Below the pieces are notes generated by a model. That model ran no database searches, had not been told where the DNA came from, and saw nothing but the letters and a program-made list of their open reading frames with translations. Positions 24,980 to 33,426 of a stretch of DNA of 53,955 bases are shown here, one piece after another (the first letter of the stretch is position 1; every line of letters begins with the position of its first letter). Both the position numbers and the translations under genes were made by a program. Where the stretch lies: positions 1-53,955 of the forward strand of contig JAGWNX010000014.1 in the NCBI GenBank assembly GCA_028872955.1. The letters are read 5' to 3'. This stretch comes from Acidobacteriota bacterium. GTDB taxonomy: Bacteria; Acidobacteriota; Terriglobia; Terriglobales; Acidobacteriaceae.

Positions 24980-26056
24980 TTACTTCGCTGCTGGCGCAAC
25001 GGCTTCTACGGTCGGGCGAAGGTCCTTTGCCACTTGCGGCATGGTGGCGGCCAGGTCCTCATACTGGTCTGTCGCGATGAAGTTCACCCCCGCTCGCATC
25101 GCAGCCTGCCAGCGCACCGCCACGGCGTCTCGGGATCCGAAGTTGTAGTACTCTCCCCATCCCTGATCCTGCGCGGGAAGGAAGCCATCCAGCGTGTAGA
25201 AGCGGCTCCAAAAGCCGAGCTGGTGCGCATGATCGACCAGGGCATGCAGGCGGGCGTCGTCGGCAGCCGTCCAGTCACCGGCCTGGCGCTGCCCACCCTC
25301 CTCCACCGGGTACCAGGAGCTATTGACCCAGCGGCGATAGTTGGTTGGCCGCTCGTGCAGCAACTCCTCCGGTGTAGCCGTCACAGCCCAGTGCATCCGT
25401 TGCTGCAGGGTCATGCCCTGGGGCACGATCGGGTCATGTGCAGAGCCGAAGAGGCGCAGTCGGGCCCCCACCGGCAGCTCATCGTAGAAGACCTTCTGCT
25501 GCTCATCCGAGGACTCCGTAAGCACCAGGATCGGCCTGCGTTCGATCACTGACTGGTGCGTTGCGTCCTGCGTCTTCACCGCAGTAGAGAGCCAGGGCTC
25601 ATACTCACCCAGCAGACTCCATACGGCATGCAGGAGTGCGGGCTGGTTGTCCTTGAAGTCAAAGTGCAGCACAATCAGCGGCCACTGTTGCGGATGATTC
25701 TGGGCAAGCGCCTTTTCGACGACAGGCCTCACCTGCTCAAAGAAGTAGGCACGCAGCGTGGGCTCGGCGCCGGTCGCTGCGGGGGTGTGGGAGACAACCA
25801 CGCGGCCTTCTCCGGTGTGCGGGTCCACATACCAGGCCAGATCCTGCTCAATGGACACGGGAAACCCTGAGCGCAGCGCACGCTGCACGCGATCGTTCCA
25901 TCGCCCCTCGTAGGGGTAGCAGTTGTGCGCATCCACGATGGGATGCCCGTGGTTGACAAAGGTCAGATCAGCGCCTTGCGCGCAGGCAGAGGGTGCCGCC
26001 GAGAGTACAAGCATGCCGAGAGACAACATCAGGGACGAATGGAGCAACCTACGCAT
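24980..26056 (-). CDS. secreted PI-PLC/GDPD-fold phosphodiesterase-like protein
   Basis: 358 residues with a Sec signal peptide (to about residue 26, ACAQ). The pattern near the N-terminus of the mature protein fits the TIM-barrel phosphodiesterases: His44 in VDAHNCYPY, Glu70 and Asp72 in IEQDLAW, and His90 in VVSHTP, i.e. the H...E-x-D...H catalytic/metal set of GDPD and PI-PLC enzymes. I expect hydrolysis of a phosphodiester such as a glycerophospho- or inositol-phospho compound in the periplasm, but the substrate is unknown. AGGAGGA precedes the ATG. It lies downstream of the TonB receptor in the same direction, after a strong hairpin. Confidence 0.75.
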   Translation of the reverse strand: MRRLLHSSLMLSLGMLVLSAAPSACAQGADLTFVNHGHPIVDAHNCYPYEGRWNDRVQRALRSGFPVSIEQDLAWYVDPHTGEGRVVVSHTPAATGAEPTLRAYFFEQVRPVVEKALAQNHPQQWPLIVLHFDFKDNQPALLHAVWSLLGEYEPWLSTAVKTQDATHQSVIERRPILVLTESSDEQQKVFYDELPVGARLRLFGSAHDPIVPQGMTLQQRMHWAVTATPEELLHERPTNYRRWVNSSWYPVEEGGQRQAGDWTAADDARLHALVDHAHQLGFWSRFYTLDGFLPAQDQGWGEYYNFGSRDAVAVRWQAAMRAGVNFIATDQYEDLAATMPQVAKDLRPTVEAVAPAAK

Positions 26057-26137
26057 ACTTCCTCCTGCGGATATCGCATCCCGGTGCAAGGCAGACGGGC
26101 AACAACGCATGATCGAAGATAAATCCCTGCAAACGAT

Positions 26138-26175
26138 GCTGCCCGGAAGGCGGGGAACGATGCCTTCCGGGCAGC
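26138..26175 (-). terminator. strong hairpin between TonB receptor and phosphodiesterase genes
   Basis: GCTGCCCGGAAGGC (26138-26151) pairs perfectly with GCCTTCCGGGCAGC (26162-26175), a 14-bp stem with a ten-base loop, 13 bases after the receptor stop. Only a short ATCGTTT run follows on the minus strand, so it may attenuate rather than fully stop read-through into the phosphodiesterase gene. Confidence 0.65.
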
Positions 26176-26188
26176 AGTTGGGTGCTGA

Positions 26189-29100
26189 TTACCAGTTGAA
26201 GCGAGCCGCGAACTGCATGACGCGCGGATCGGCCGACAGCGACGTGATGGACCCTGCGCTGCTGTTGCTGACATTGCCACTGGGCTGACCGAAGACAGCG
26301 TGGTTGGCTACGTTGAAGACCTCCCAGCGGATCTCTGCGTTGATGCTCTCGGTGAACGGAATGTTCTTGTAGAGCGCCATGTCAAAGAGCTGCGTGCGTG
26401 GACCAAGCAGCGTATTGCGACCCACGTTGCCGATGGTGTACTGGCCGGGATCGGCAAACGGTGTGGTGAGACCCGCACCGGCAGCCGCGCAGTTGCTGTT
26501 GTTTGCCGCGTAGAACCAGCACTTGGTCGTCTTCAGGTAGTGCACGGGAGCCACCTGGTTGGGCGGAGCCACGGCAAAGCCATAGGCGTCCAGCAGGCTG
26601 CTCTCGCTCGACCAGGCAGCCTGGAACGGATGCCCCGAGTAGAAGGTGTAGACACCGGACGTGGTCCAGTTGCCCAGCAGCCAGGCCGCAGGACCAGACT
26701 GGAACATCGCCTTGCCACTGCCGAAGGGCAGCTGGTACACGTAGCTGGCTGAGATGCGGTGACGCACATCAAAGTCGCTGTTGCCGTACCAGGCGTTGGG
26801 ATTGCGACCGTTCGGAGCACCACCGGAGTTGCTCTCCAGCTCCTCAGGCGTGTTGTCCAGCGAGTGCGAGTACGTGTAGGCGCCACGCACGCTCAGGCCG
26901 TTGTGCAGCGCACGGGTGATGCTGGCCTGCAGACCGTGGTAGTTGCTGAAGCCGACTGCGTCCAGATACTCGATCTGACCGAAGTTGGCATACGGCTTGG
27001 TACCACTGGGTGCGGTCAAGCTGGTGACCACGTGATTCCCAGAGATCAACACCTGGTTGTAGTCGCGCAGCACATCCAGGTTGGTGGAGTGCGTTCCCAC
27101 GTAGTTCACCTCAGCCAGCCACTCCGGGGTGAGCTGCCGCTGGAAGCCCACGCTCCACTGCTGCACGGTGGGAGAGCCGATGGATGGGTTCACTGCGCGA
27201 ACGTGGAAGTTCTGCAGCTGGGTCAGGTCCACCGTAGAGGGATCGAGGAAGTTGGAGGGAAAGCCGACCGCCGGAGTCAACACAGGTGTCACGTTGCTCG
27301 CGATGGTCTTGTTGATGAGGTTGGGCGGGTTGAGCGCCAGCTGGTTCTCACTGCCGATGCGCTCCAGCGACGTGTAGTAGATGCCATAGCCACCGTGGAG
27401 CACGGTCTTATCGTTCAGGCTATAGGAGACACCCAGACGCGGGGCAAAGTTCGTGGTGTTGGGATTGACCAGTGCGCGGTCGCCCAGCGAGCCGGACTTG
27501 GCCAGCACCATGGAGCCTGCACCGGCAGGGTTGAAGTTGGCCATGCGGTTCTGACCCTCAGTGGCCGGCGTGGCAAAGTCATACCGCAGACCCAGGTTGA
27601 GGGTGAGCTTGGGCGTCACCTTCCAGTCATCTTCTGCAAACCCTGAGGCCATCCAGAGTCGCTGATCGACGAAGAAGACGTTGGTCAGCTGGGTGAACTG
27701 CGTTGCGCCCAGCAGGCCGTCGGCATAGGAGAGGCCACCGGTAAAGATGCCCGTAAAGGTCAGGTCGCCACGCGTGCCGGGCTCGTCCTGGAAGATGTTG
27801 CGCATGGGGATGAACGTGGTCGCACCAAACTTCAGGTTGTGATTCCCCAGCGTCCAGGAGAGCGTGTCGTTGTATTGATAGAGCATCGGCACCTGCTTCT
27901 TGGGCAGGTAGTCCGGCGATCCGAGGAAGGTCTTGTTGCTGAACTGCGTGAGCGGCACACCGCCACCGAGCGCAGGGTTGAGCGGAATGCCAGGCACGAA
28001 GTTGCCTGCCAGCTGCGAGAGCCCGAAGGACTGCTGCTGGGCATAGGAGTAGTCGCGCACCCAGCCGAAGCGGAAGTCGTTCACCATCGTCGGCTTCAGA
28101 ATGTGCGTCCAGCCCACAACGATGCTGGCACCCTTCAGAATCTGGTTGCCCCAGGCCGAGGTAGACGTACCGTCGGCCAATCCGCCGAAGTAGCCGGGGA
28201 TATCGCGCGTGCGGTTGAAGTAGTTGAAGCGAGTAAAGACCGTGTCTGCCGGCGACGGAGTCCAGTCCACCCGGGCGTCATAGCTGCTGTTGAAGTCAGT
28301 CAGAGCACCAGTGCGGGTGTAGTTGTTCAGCTCAGGGAAGGTTGCCCCGCCGTTCTTAAAGTTCGGCTCCGGGAACAGCGCCATCAGCTTGCTGACGGCA
28401 GAGTCGATGCGGGAAGTAGGAATCTGGTTATTCGTGAAGGCCGTGCAACCGCTCTTGACGTTGTACGGCGTGGCACAGGTCAGCGGATCATATACGGTGG
28501 GGTATGGCGCCACTCCGGCGTTGGCCGCAGCCGTCGGGCTAAAGTCGCCGATGCGCTCGTTATCCAGCGGCACCGTCGAGATGCGCGAGACGCCCTGCTT
28601 GACGCGCGTTGCCTCGTAGTTGAAGAAGAAGAACAGGTGGTCGTGCAGCACGGGGCCGCCAATGCTACCGCCAAACTGATTCTGGTTGTCCTCGGACTTC
28701 TTCGCCTGCGACTGCTTGGAGAAGTAATCGAAGGCGTCAAAGTACTGGTTACGGACAAACTCATAGAGCGTGCCGTGGAACTGGTTGGTGCCACTGCGGG
28801 TGTTGACGGAGACGACCGCGCCAGGAGCGCGCCCATACTCTGCCGAGTAGGGATTGGTGATGGCGTTGAACTCTGCAATGACGTCCACGGACGGGTGGGC
28901 CGCCTCGGTGCTCAGCTCCTGAACGTTCTCTGAGAAGGTGTTGTTGTCGATGCCGTCCAGGATGAAGTTGTTCTGCAGGGTGTGCACGCCGTTCACATTG
29001 AAGTCACCTGTGCGTCCGGCAGAGGTAGCGCCACTCTGGTTGGTGTAGCGATTGATCTGGACGCCGGGCACGGTACGCAGCAGGTCGTCCCAGTTGCGCA

Positions 29101-29614
29101 GAAACAGTGGCGTGCTGGCAATGACGTCCGAGGTAATGACGGTGCTGATGGAGGCGTCATCCCGCGACAGACCCGAGCCCGGCGCAACCACTTCCACGGT
29201 GTCTGTTGTTGCGCCAACCTTCACGTGGAAGTCGCGCCGCAGGTGCGAGCCAACGTTGACGGTGGCTGCTTGCTTGATGGTCGAAAAGCCACTGGCCGTC
29301 ACCGTAACCGTGTACTCGCCGATCGGCAGGTCGGGCAGAATGTACTCGCCGTCGGTACCGGTCTGGACGGTACGGCTGTAGCCGGTGTCCGCTGCTGTGG
29401 CGGTGATGCTGGCGTTGCGCACGACGGCTCCGCTGGAGTCCGTCACAAGACCACTCAGATTGCCGGTGTTGACCTGCGCATGGGCACTGAGCGGGAGCAG
29501 AAACAGAGCGAGCAGGCAGCACAGGATCGCGAGAGGGCGCAGGACACTGACTCCTCTACCTTCGACCTTGAGACCGCCGAGGAACTTTAGCTGGGCAGAT
29601 GCATGGGCTTGCAT
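26189..29614 (-). CDS. TonB-dependent receptor, Oar-like, with carboxypeptidase-regulatory domain
   Basis: 1141 residues. A long signal peptide (hydrophobic ~25-45, ending SAHAQ) is followed by a CarboxypepD_reg domain (about 48-135; GLVTDSSGAVV, GEYILPDLPIGEYTVTV). A plug domain has the ITSDVIASTPL and LLRTVPGVQI region. A large outer-membrane beta-barrel ends in the aromatic ARFNW. This architecture is greatly expanded in Acidobacteriota and resembles the Myxococcus Oar protein. It would import a TonB-dependent ligand, probably a carbohydrate or oligomer; specificity cannot be read. AGGAG stands eight bases before the ATG. A probable operator-like inverted repeat lies upstream, and a membrane regulator is divergent. 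Confidence 0.95.
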   Translation of the reverse strand: MQAHASAQLKFLGGLKVEGRGVSVLRPLAILCCLLALFLLPLSAHAQVNTGNLSGLVTDSSGAVVRNASITATAADTGYSRTVQTGTDGEYILPDLPIGEYTVTVTASGFSTIKQAATVNVGSHLRRDFHVKVGATTDTVEVVAPGSGLSRDDASISTVITSDVIASTPLFLRNWDDLLRTVPGVQINRYTNQSGATSAGRTGDFNVNGVHTLQNNFILDGIDNNTFSENVQELSTEAAHPSVDVIAEFNAITNPYSAEYGRAPGAVVSVNTRSGTNQFHGTLYEFVRNQYFDAFDYFSKQSQAKKSEDNQNQFGGSIGGPVLHDHLFFFFNYEATRVKQGVSRISTVPLDNERIGDFSPTAAANAGVAPYPTVYDPLTCATPYNVKSGCTAFTNNQIPTSRIDSAVSKLMALFPEPNFKNGGATFPELNNYTRTGALTDFNSSYDARVDWTPSPADTVFTRFNYFNRTRDIPGYFGGLADGTSTSAWGNQILKGASIVVGWTHILKPTMVNDFRFGWVRDYSYAQQQSFGLSQLAGNFVPGIPLNPALGGGVPLTQFSNKTFLGSPDYLPKKQVPMLYQYNDTLSWTLGNHNLKFGATTFIPMRNIFQDEPGTRGDLTFTGIFTGGLSYADGLLGATQFTQLTNVFFVDQRLWMASGFAEDDWKVTPKLTLNLGLRYDFATPATEGQNRMANFNPAGAGSMVLAKSGSLGDRALVNPNTTNFAPRLGVSYSLNDKTVLHGGYGIYYTSLERIGSENQLALNPPNLINKTIASNVTPVLTPAVGFPSNFLDPSTVDLTQLQNFHVRAVNPSIGSPTVQQWSVGFQRQLTPEWLAEVNYVGTHSTNLDVLRDYNQVLISGNHVVTSLTAPSGTKPYANFGQIEYLDAVGFSNYHGLQASITRALHNGLSVRGAYTYSHSLDNTPEELESNSGGAPNGRNPNAWYGNSDFDVRHRISASYVYQLPFGSGKAMFQSGPAAWLLGNWTTSGVYTFYSGHPFQAAWSSESSLLDAYGFAVAPPNQVAPVHYLKTTKCWFYAANNSNCAAAGAGLTTPFADPGQYTIGNVGRNTLLGPRTQLFDMALYKNIPFTESINAEIRWEVFNVANHAVFGQPSGNVSNSSAGSITSLSADPRVMQFAARFNW

Positions 29615-29943
29615 GATGGCACTCCTGCAGAGCCCCCTCCAGGGCGCTCTGCTGTGCTTAGCGTTGGCTACCCAGCGCGCCGGAAAAAGTGTTTACACCC
29701 CGGTGAACGGGGTATACACGGTGGAATCTTGCCCGTAAGCCACACGAACAACTGGCACTTGTACGCCAGTGAATTGTCGGTAAAACGTCCCTCGCCTTGA
29801 TTGCCGAGGCTGCCGATTCATCGTCCATTTACGCGGTAACGTTAGCCTTTCCTCATAGAGCCTTCAAATCAGCAACCGCAGCCAGCGCCTTCGCCGGCCT
29901 GTCTTTACCTGACGATCACGTCCTCAGCTTGAGGTGTTCGAAG
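29615..29943. other. divergent regulatory region of TonB receptor and regulator
   Basis: This 329-base region separates the receptor and the membrane-bound regulator. It is AT-richer than its flanks and holds an imperfect inverted repeat at 29689-29719. A TTG at 29797 opens the regulator frame early, but I see no ribosome site for it. I find no clear consensus promoter. Confidence 0.5.
29689..29719. promoter_or_regulatory. imperfect inverted repeat, candidate operator
   Basis: GTGTTTACACCCCG and CGGGGTATACAC form an imperfect palindrome around GTGAA (core ACCCCG/CGGGGT perfect, outer arms with two mismatches), 75-105 bases upstream of the receptor ATG. It could bind the divergently encoded winged-helix regulator. 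Confidence 0.35.
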
Positions 29944-31299
29944 ATGATCCGAGAGCAACTGGAACTCGCTAGCCAGGAGGCACCGCCACCACGCCTGCAG
30001 GACGACGAGCACTGGCAACTGGTGCAGCGGATTGTGGCCAGTCGTCGCTTCCAGCGCGCTCCCCTGCTCTCTCGATTTCTGCTGCACGTATGTGCGGAGA
30101 CCTTGCAGGGACGCCAGAGTGAGATCAGCGAGCACCAGATTGGGGTGCAGGTCTTCGAGCGTCCGCGCAACTATCGCACCGTGGAAGACAACATTGTGCG
30201 CAACTATGCCCGCCAACTGCGTCGCAGGCTGGCGGAGTACGCCAACGACGAAGGCCAGCTCGAAGCCTATCGGATCGAGATTCCGCTGGGCGGCTACGTT
30301 CCTGTCTTCATCGCCCAGACACACCAGGACACGCCGGACGAGCCGATGCTCGCTCCTGCGGAGGCGACGGAGCCTGCTGCGCTGCAGGCGGCACTGTCGC
30401 AACCGACTGAGGCGGAAGCTAACCAGGTGCCGCTGCGCCGTCTGCCCGGCATTACCCCAATCTGGCTTGCCCTGCTGTTGGTGTACTCACTGGTGCTGGT
30501 CGCCTTTACGGCTGGTGCCGTGCGTCACCTGCAGGGTGCGCGCCATTCGTCGCAGCCTACGTCCATCCTTTGGGCTGCGCTCTTCCGCTCGCCGCTCAAC
30601 ACCTTCATCGTACCGGCGGATAGTGGCTTCAACCTGCTGGAGGACCTTTCCCGGCGACAGGTGGCACTGGGAAACTATCTGAAGCAAGATTACCTGGCCC
30701 TCCCGCTCCCCGCGATGAACTCCCTGAGTGAGGCGGACCTGAGGACGCAGCGGTTCACCAGCTTTGTCGACCTGCAAATGGTCTCCGCGATCGCACGTCT
30801 GCCCGAGGTTGATCCGCAACGGTTCTTCGTTCGCTTTCCCCGCGACCTGCGCATGGACGACCTGAAGGCCGGCAACGCCATCCTGATCGGCTCCATCGGC
30901 AGCAACCCATGGGCAGAGCTTGCCCAGCGCACGCTGAACTTTCGCATCGCCCTCGACAGAACGCAGCAGCAGGCCTGGGTTGAGAACGCCCACCCGCGCC
31001 CCGGCGAGTCAAACCACTATCAAAGCCAGTGGAACCAGACCGCGCACCCGACCTATGCGGTGATCGCCTATACGCCTAACCTGGATGCGACGGGACACAT
31101 CCTGCTGATCGAGGGCCTGGACGTTGCAGGCACCCAGGCCGCGGCCGATGCGCTGCTGCACGGGGACACACTGGCCCCGGTGCTGCGTGCGGCCACGCAG
31201 ACGAGCGGCGAACTCCGCCCGTTTGAGGTGCTGCTGCAGTCCACCAGCATTGAATCCAGCGCTGCCACCACGCAGGTGGTCGCGTATCGGGTGGATTGA
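29944..31299 (+). CDS. membrane-anchored winged-helix one-component regulator
   Basis: 451 residues. Residues ~20-125 look like a winged-helix DNA-binding domain: L-L-S-R-F-L at 41-46, ISEHQIGVQVF at 61-71, D-N-I-V-R-N-Y-A-R-Q-L-R-R-R-L at 82-96 and a C-terminal wing ending IPLGGYVPVF (113-122). A Pro/Glu/Ala linker, one transmembrane helix (171-193) and a ~255-residue extracytoplasmic domain with no known motif follow. The order is that of ToxR/CadC-type regulators, with the N-terminus in the cytoplasm. It is divergent from the TonB receptor, which suggests that it controls it. The start at 29944 (GAGG upstream) is a choice; earlier TTG frames add an unconserved leader. Confidence 0.75.
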   Translation: MIREQLELASQEAPPPRLQDDEHWQLVQRIVASRRFQRAPLLSRFLLHVCAETLQGRQSEISEHQIGVQVFERPRNYRTVEDNIVRNYARQLRRRLAEYANDEGQLEAYRIEIPLGGYVPVFIAQTHQDTPDEPMLAPAEATEPAALQAALSQPTEAEANQVPLRRLPGITPIWLALLLVYSLVLVAFTAGAVRHLQGARHSSQPTSILWAALFRSPLNTFIVPADSGFNLLEDLSRRQVALGNYLKQDYLALPLPAMNSLSEADLRTQRFTSFVDLQMVSAIARLPEVDPQRFFVRFPRDLRMDDLKAGNAILIGSIGSNPWAELAQRTLNFRIALDRTQQQAWVENAHPRPGESNHYQSQWNQTAHPTYAVIAYTPNLDATGHILLIEGLDVAGTQAAADALLHGDTLAPVLRAATQTSGELRPFEVLLQSTSIESSAATTQVVAYRVD

Positions 31300-31330
31300 G
31301 CCGCTACGGCACACGATTTGCAGGAAAAGT

Positions 31331-31404
31331 TGGTTGCCCCCCAGGGATTCGAACCCCGATTGAACGAGTCAGAGTCGTCCGTCCTACCATTGAACGAGAG
31401 GGCA
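31331..31404 (-). tRNA. tRNA-Gln(CUG)
   Basis: The minus strand folds into a full cloverleaf: acceptor TGCCCTC/GGGGGCA with discriminator A and encoded CCA (31331-31333), D-arm GTTC-AATGGTA-GGAC, anticodon stem GACGA/TCGTT with loop CTCTGAC, four-base variable loop, and T-arm CGGGG-TTCGAAT-CCCTG. The anticodon CTG (plus-strand positions 31370-31372) reads the Gln codon CAG. ACTTTTCC follows the CCA. Confidence 0.95.
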
Positions 31405-31464
31405 ACGCAGAGGTGAAACCGCTGCAGGTCAGGGAGCGTTGCTGCTCACCTCACCGCCTTTCTG

Positions 31465-31493
31465 AGTGTACTGGAGCAGGCCGTATCGGTCAA
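31465..31493 (-). promoter_or_regulatory. sigma70-type promoter of tRNA-Gln
   Basis: On the minus strand, TTGACC (-35, 31488-31493) and TACACT (-10, 31465-31470) are separated by exactly 17 bases, about 60 bases before the mature tRNA 5' end. It is the best classical promoter in the window. Confidence 0.65.
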
Positions 31494-31616
31494 CGCGACG
31501 GGGTGATTTTTTGCTGCCAAGTCGATTGTGTCCAAGCGCTTGCGTGGCCGACTCTGCCGCGCACTGCCGTCCAGAACACCGCGGCTGGCCAGCTCCGCTA
31601 AGATGAGGAGATGAGC

Positions 31617-32108
31617 ATGGATGTGGCAGCCGAGTTCCTGAGCTACTCTGACCGCAAGCTGGGCCAGCTTGTGCAAACCGTAACCCAGTGTCTGCAGCGG
31701 CTGGATGACCAGCAGATGTGGCAGCGAGGCGGTCCGCACGAGAACACGATTGGCAATCTGATTCTGCACCTGTGCGGCAACATGCGGCAGTGGATCATGC
31801 ACGGCGTGGGCGGTGCCCCGGATGTTCGCACCCGCGACGCCGAGTTTGAGGCGGAGGGGATCCTGAACCGCGACGGGCTGGTGCAGCTCTTTGCCCAGAC
31901 AGTGAGCGAGGCCCGCAGCGTGATCGCTACCCTGCCCCACGAGCAACTGATGCAGCTGACCGACCCGCAGAAGAACGGCGCAGTCACCGTGCTGGAGGCG
32001 ATTGCCAAGGTGGTAGGCCACGTGCAGGAGCACACCGGCCAGATCATCCTGCTGACCAAGCAGATGACGGGCCGCGATCTGGACCTGACGATTCCGCGGC
32101 GTCGCTAG
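31617..32108 (+). CDS. DinB/DUF1572 family protein
   Basis: 163 residues of the DinB four-helix-bundle fold. Visible are the first helix with the metal-His candidate in LILHLCGNMRQW (after the N-T-I-G-N pattern) and the late H-V-Q-E-H-T-G-Q-I motif, which supplies two more His ligands. Many such proteins are metal-dependent thiol (bacillithiol/mycothiol-type) transferases, but the role here is unknown. GAGGAG stands six bases before ATG 31617, so this is preferred over the ATG at 31611. Confidence 0.88.
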   Translation: MDVAAEFLSYSDRKLGQLVQTVTQCLQRLDDQQMWQRGGPHENTIGNLILHLCGNMRQWIMHGVGGAPDVRTRDAEFEAEGILNRDGLVQLFAQTVSEARSVIATLPHEQLMQLTDPQKNGAVTVLEAIAKVVGHVQEHTGQIILLTKQMTGRDLDLTIPRRR

Positions 32109-32125
32109 ACCCAGGTGCGCCCGGG

Positions 32126-33301
32126 CTACTCGACCGGGAGCTTGGCCCGGTAGCCGTCGCGCGCGATGACGGAGTACTTGAGCGGCTTGTGTTTCTCGTC
32201 CACCATCTGCAGGGGCTTGCCCTCGTTATCCACCAGGGAGACTTTGATCTTGCGGTAGCTGCCATCGTTACGGGTGTTGGTCGGACGATAGGTCAGCACA
32301 TACTGGTTGCGGATGGAGTTGTTGATCTGCGCGAAGTCTTCCGGCAGTTCCCCTTCAAAGATCGGTGCGAAGTAAAGTCCGCCGGTGAGCTGGGCAAAGG
32401 TCTTCAGCTGGTTCTGGGCCTGCAGATAGTCCATGTTGCGGATCGAAGCCCCCATCCCCATGCCGCCCTGCGCCTCTGCAATCTCCTGGATAAACGCGCC
32501 GGTGGCGATACTGAAGATCGTGACGTTGGGCGTCGATTTCACTTTGGCAATGATCTTGTCGAGTGTGAGCTTGGAGAAGGTATCGCGACCGGTTCCGATC
32601 AGGATGATGTACTTGCGGCCCTCGATGCGGCTGACGCGGTCCAGCGTCTCGTACAGAGCGTCGAAGAGGTTGGTATCAGAGAAGGTTGGAATGGTGAGGG
32701 ACTGCAGCGACTGGCCGACGACGTCCTTGTTGTTGGTGAAGTCGGAGACGATGTGGGTGCGCAGGTCGTAGGTCATCACCGCCACGTAGTCCTCCGGACG
32801 CAGCGAGCGGAAGAAGACGTAGGAGGCGTTCTCCATGTCGTTGATGGCGTACCAGCTGTTGGACGCGAACTCCAGCAGCATGACTGCGGTAATGGGCGCC
32901 TGCGTGGTGCGGATGCTGGTCACCGTCTGGGGTACGCCATCCTCCAGCACCTGAAAGTTGCCCGCCTTGAGCCCAGGAACGAACTGATGCGTCTTGTCCA
33001 GAATGACGTTGACGTCGAGCGTGACAACCGGCACGTCGACCCGGATGGAGTAGGTCTCGTTATTCGGATTCTTGACCTTCGGCTCGGCCGGCGCCGGGGG
33101 CGGCGGCGGCTCATCGGCATCTTTCTTCTTCTTCAGAATGATGGAGCCGGAGTCTGACTGCGGGCCACCCTCGTCAGGAGTCGTCTGCGTCTGGGAGTCC
33201 TGAGCCAGCAGGCGCGGAGCCTGCGCCGCCGTACCAGCCAGCAGTGCGGCAAGCAACGAGAGGGAGACAAGGCGGTAGGTGCGGGTAAGACGAAGGATCA
33301 T
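32126..33301 (-). CDS. VWFA-related domain protein (acidobacterial type)
   Basis: 391 residues, secreted (signal peptide 1-34, ending RLLAQ). A Lys/Asp/Pro-rich linker (50-80) precedes the family pattern V-x-V-P-V-V-T-L-D-V-N-V and F-Q-V-L-E-D-G-V-P-Q, then a von Willebrand A domain as in the acidobacterial VWFA-related family. The MIDAS D-x-S-x-S motif is replaced by E134-F-A136-S-N138, while the later Thr (DTNLFDAL) and GTGRD region are retained, so metal-dependent ligand binding is doubtful. Function is not established. It is divergent from the S55-like gene. The frame is open to 33478, but the signal peptide fixes the start at 33301. Confidence 0.88.
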   Translation of the reverse strand: MILRLTRTYRLVSLSLLAALLAGTAAQAPRLLAQDSQTQTTPDEGGPQSDSGSIILKKKKDADEPPPPPAPAEPKVKNPNNETYSIRVDVPVVTLDVNVILDKTHQFVPGLKAGNFQVLEDGVPQTVTSIRTTQAPITAVMLLEFASNSWYAINDMENASYVFFRSLRPEDYVAVMTYDLRTHIVSDFTNNKDVVGQSLQSLTIPTFSDTNLFDALYETLDRVSRIEGRKYIILIGTGRDTFSKLTLDKIIAKVKSTPNVTIFSIATGAFIQEIAEAQGGMGMGASIRNMDYLQAQNQLKTFAQLTGGLYFAPIFEGELPEDFAQINNSIRNQYVLTYRPTNTRNDGSYRKIKVSLVDNEGKPLQMVDEKHKPLKYSVIARDGYRAKLPVE

Positions 33302-33388
33302 AGGTGCAGATTCGCTCCAGATGCGAGGCTTATGACGTCGATGGTATGCCGTCCAGGCCCTGGATGGAAATGCGTCTGCGCGGAAACT

Positions 33389-33417
33389 TTGCGTTGCGAT
33401 GGCGCGGCCACTAGTCT
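33389..33417 (+). promoter_or_regulatory. candidate promoter of S55-like gene
   Basis: TTGCGT (33389-33394) and TAGTCT (33412-33417) are 17 bases apart, and the -10 ends nine bases before the ATG at 33427. It is the only start-proximal box with a partial -35. Confidence 0.45.
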
Positions 33418-33426
33418 GTAGACGAG

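Larger units (their letters stand above)
31300..31616. other. intergenic region with tRNA-Gln and its promoter
   Basis: The region contains the minus-strand tRNA gene and its promoter. A TAAGAT box (31599-31604) lies just before the DinB gene. Nothing else is recognised. Confidence 0.5.

Noticed and set aside
29797..29943. Longer N-terminus for the winged-helix regulator from a TTG at 29797
   Set aside because: No ribosome site precedes the TTG and the added ~49 residues show no domain. The ATG at 29944 begins shortly before the conserved DNA-binding part.
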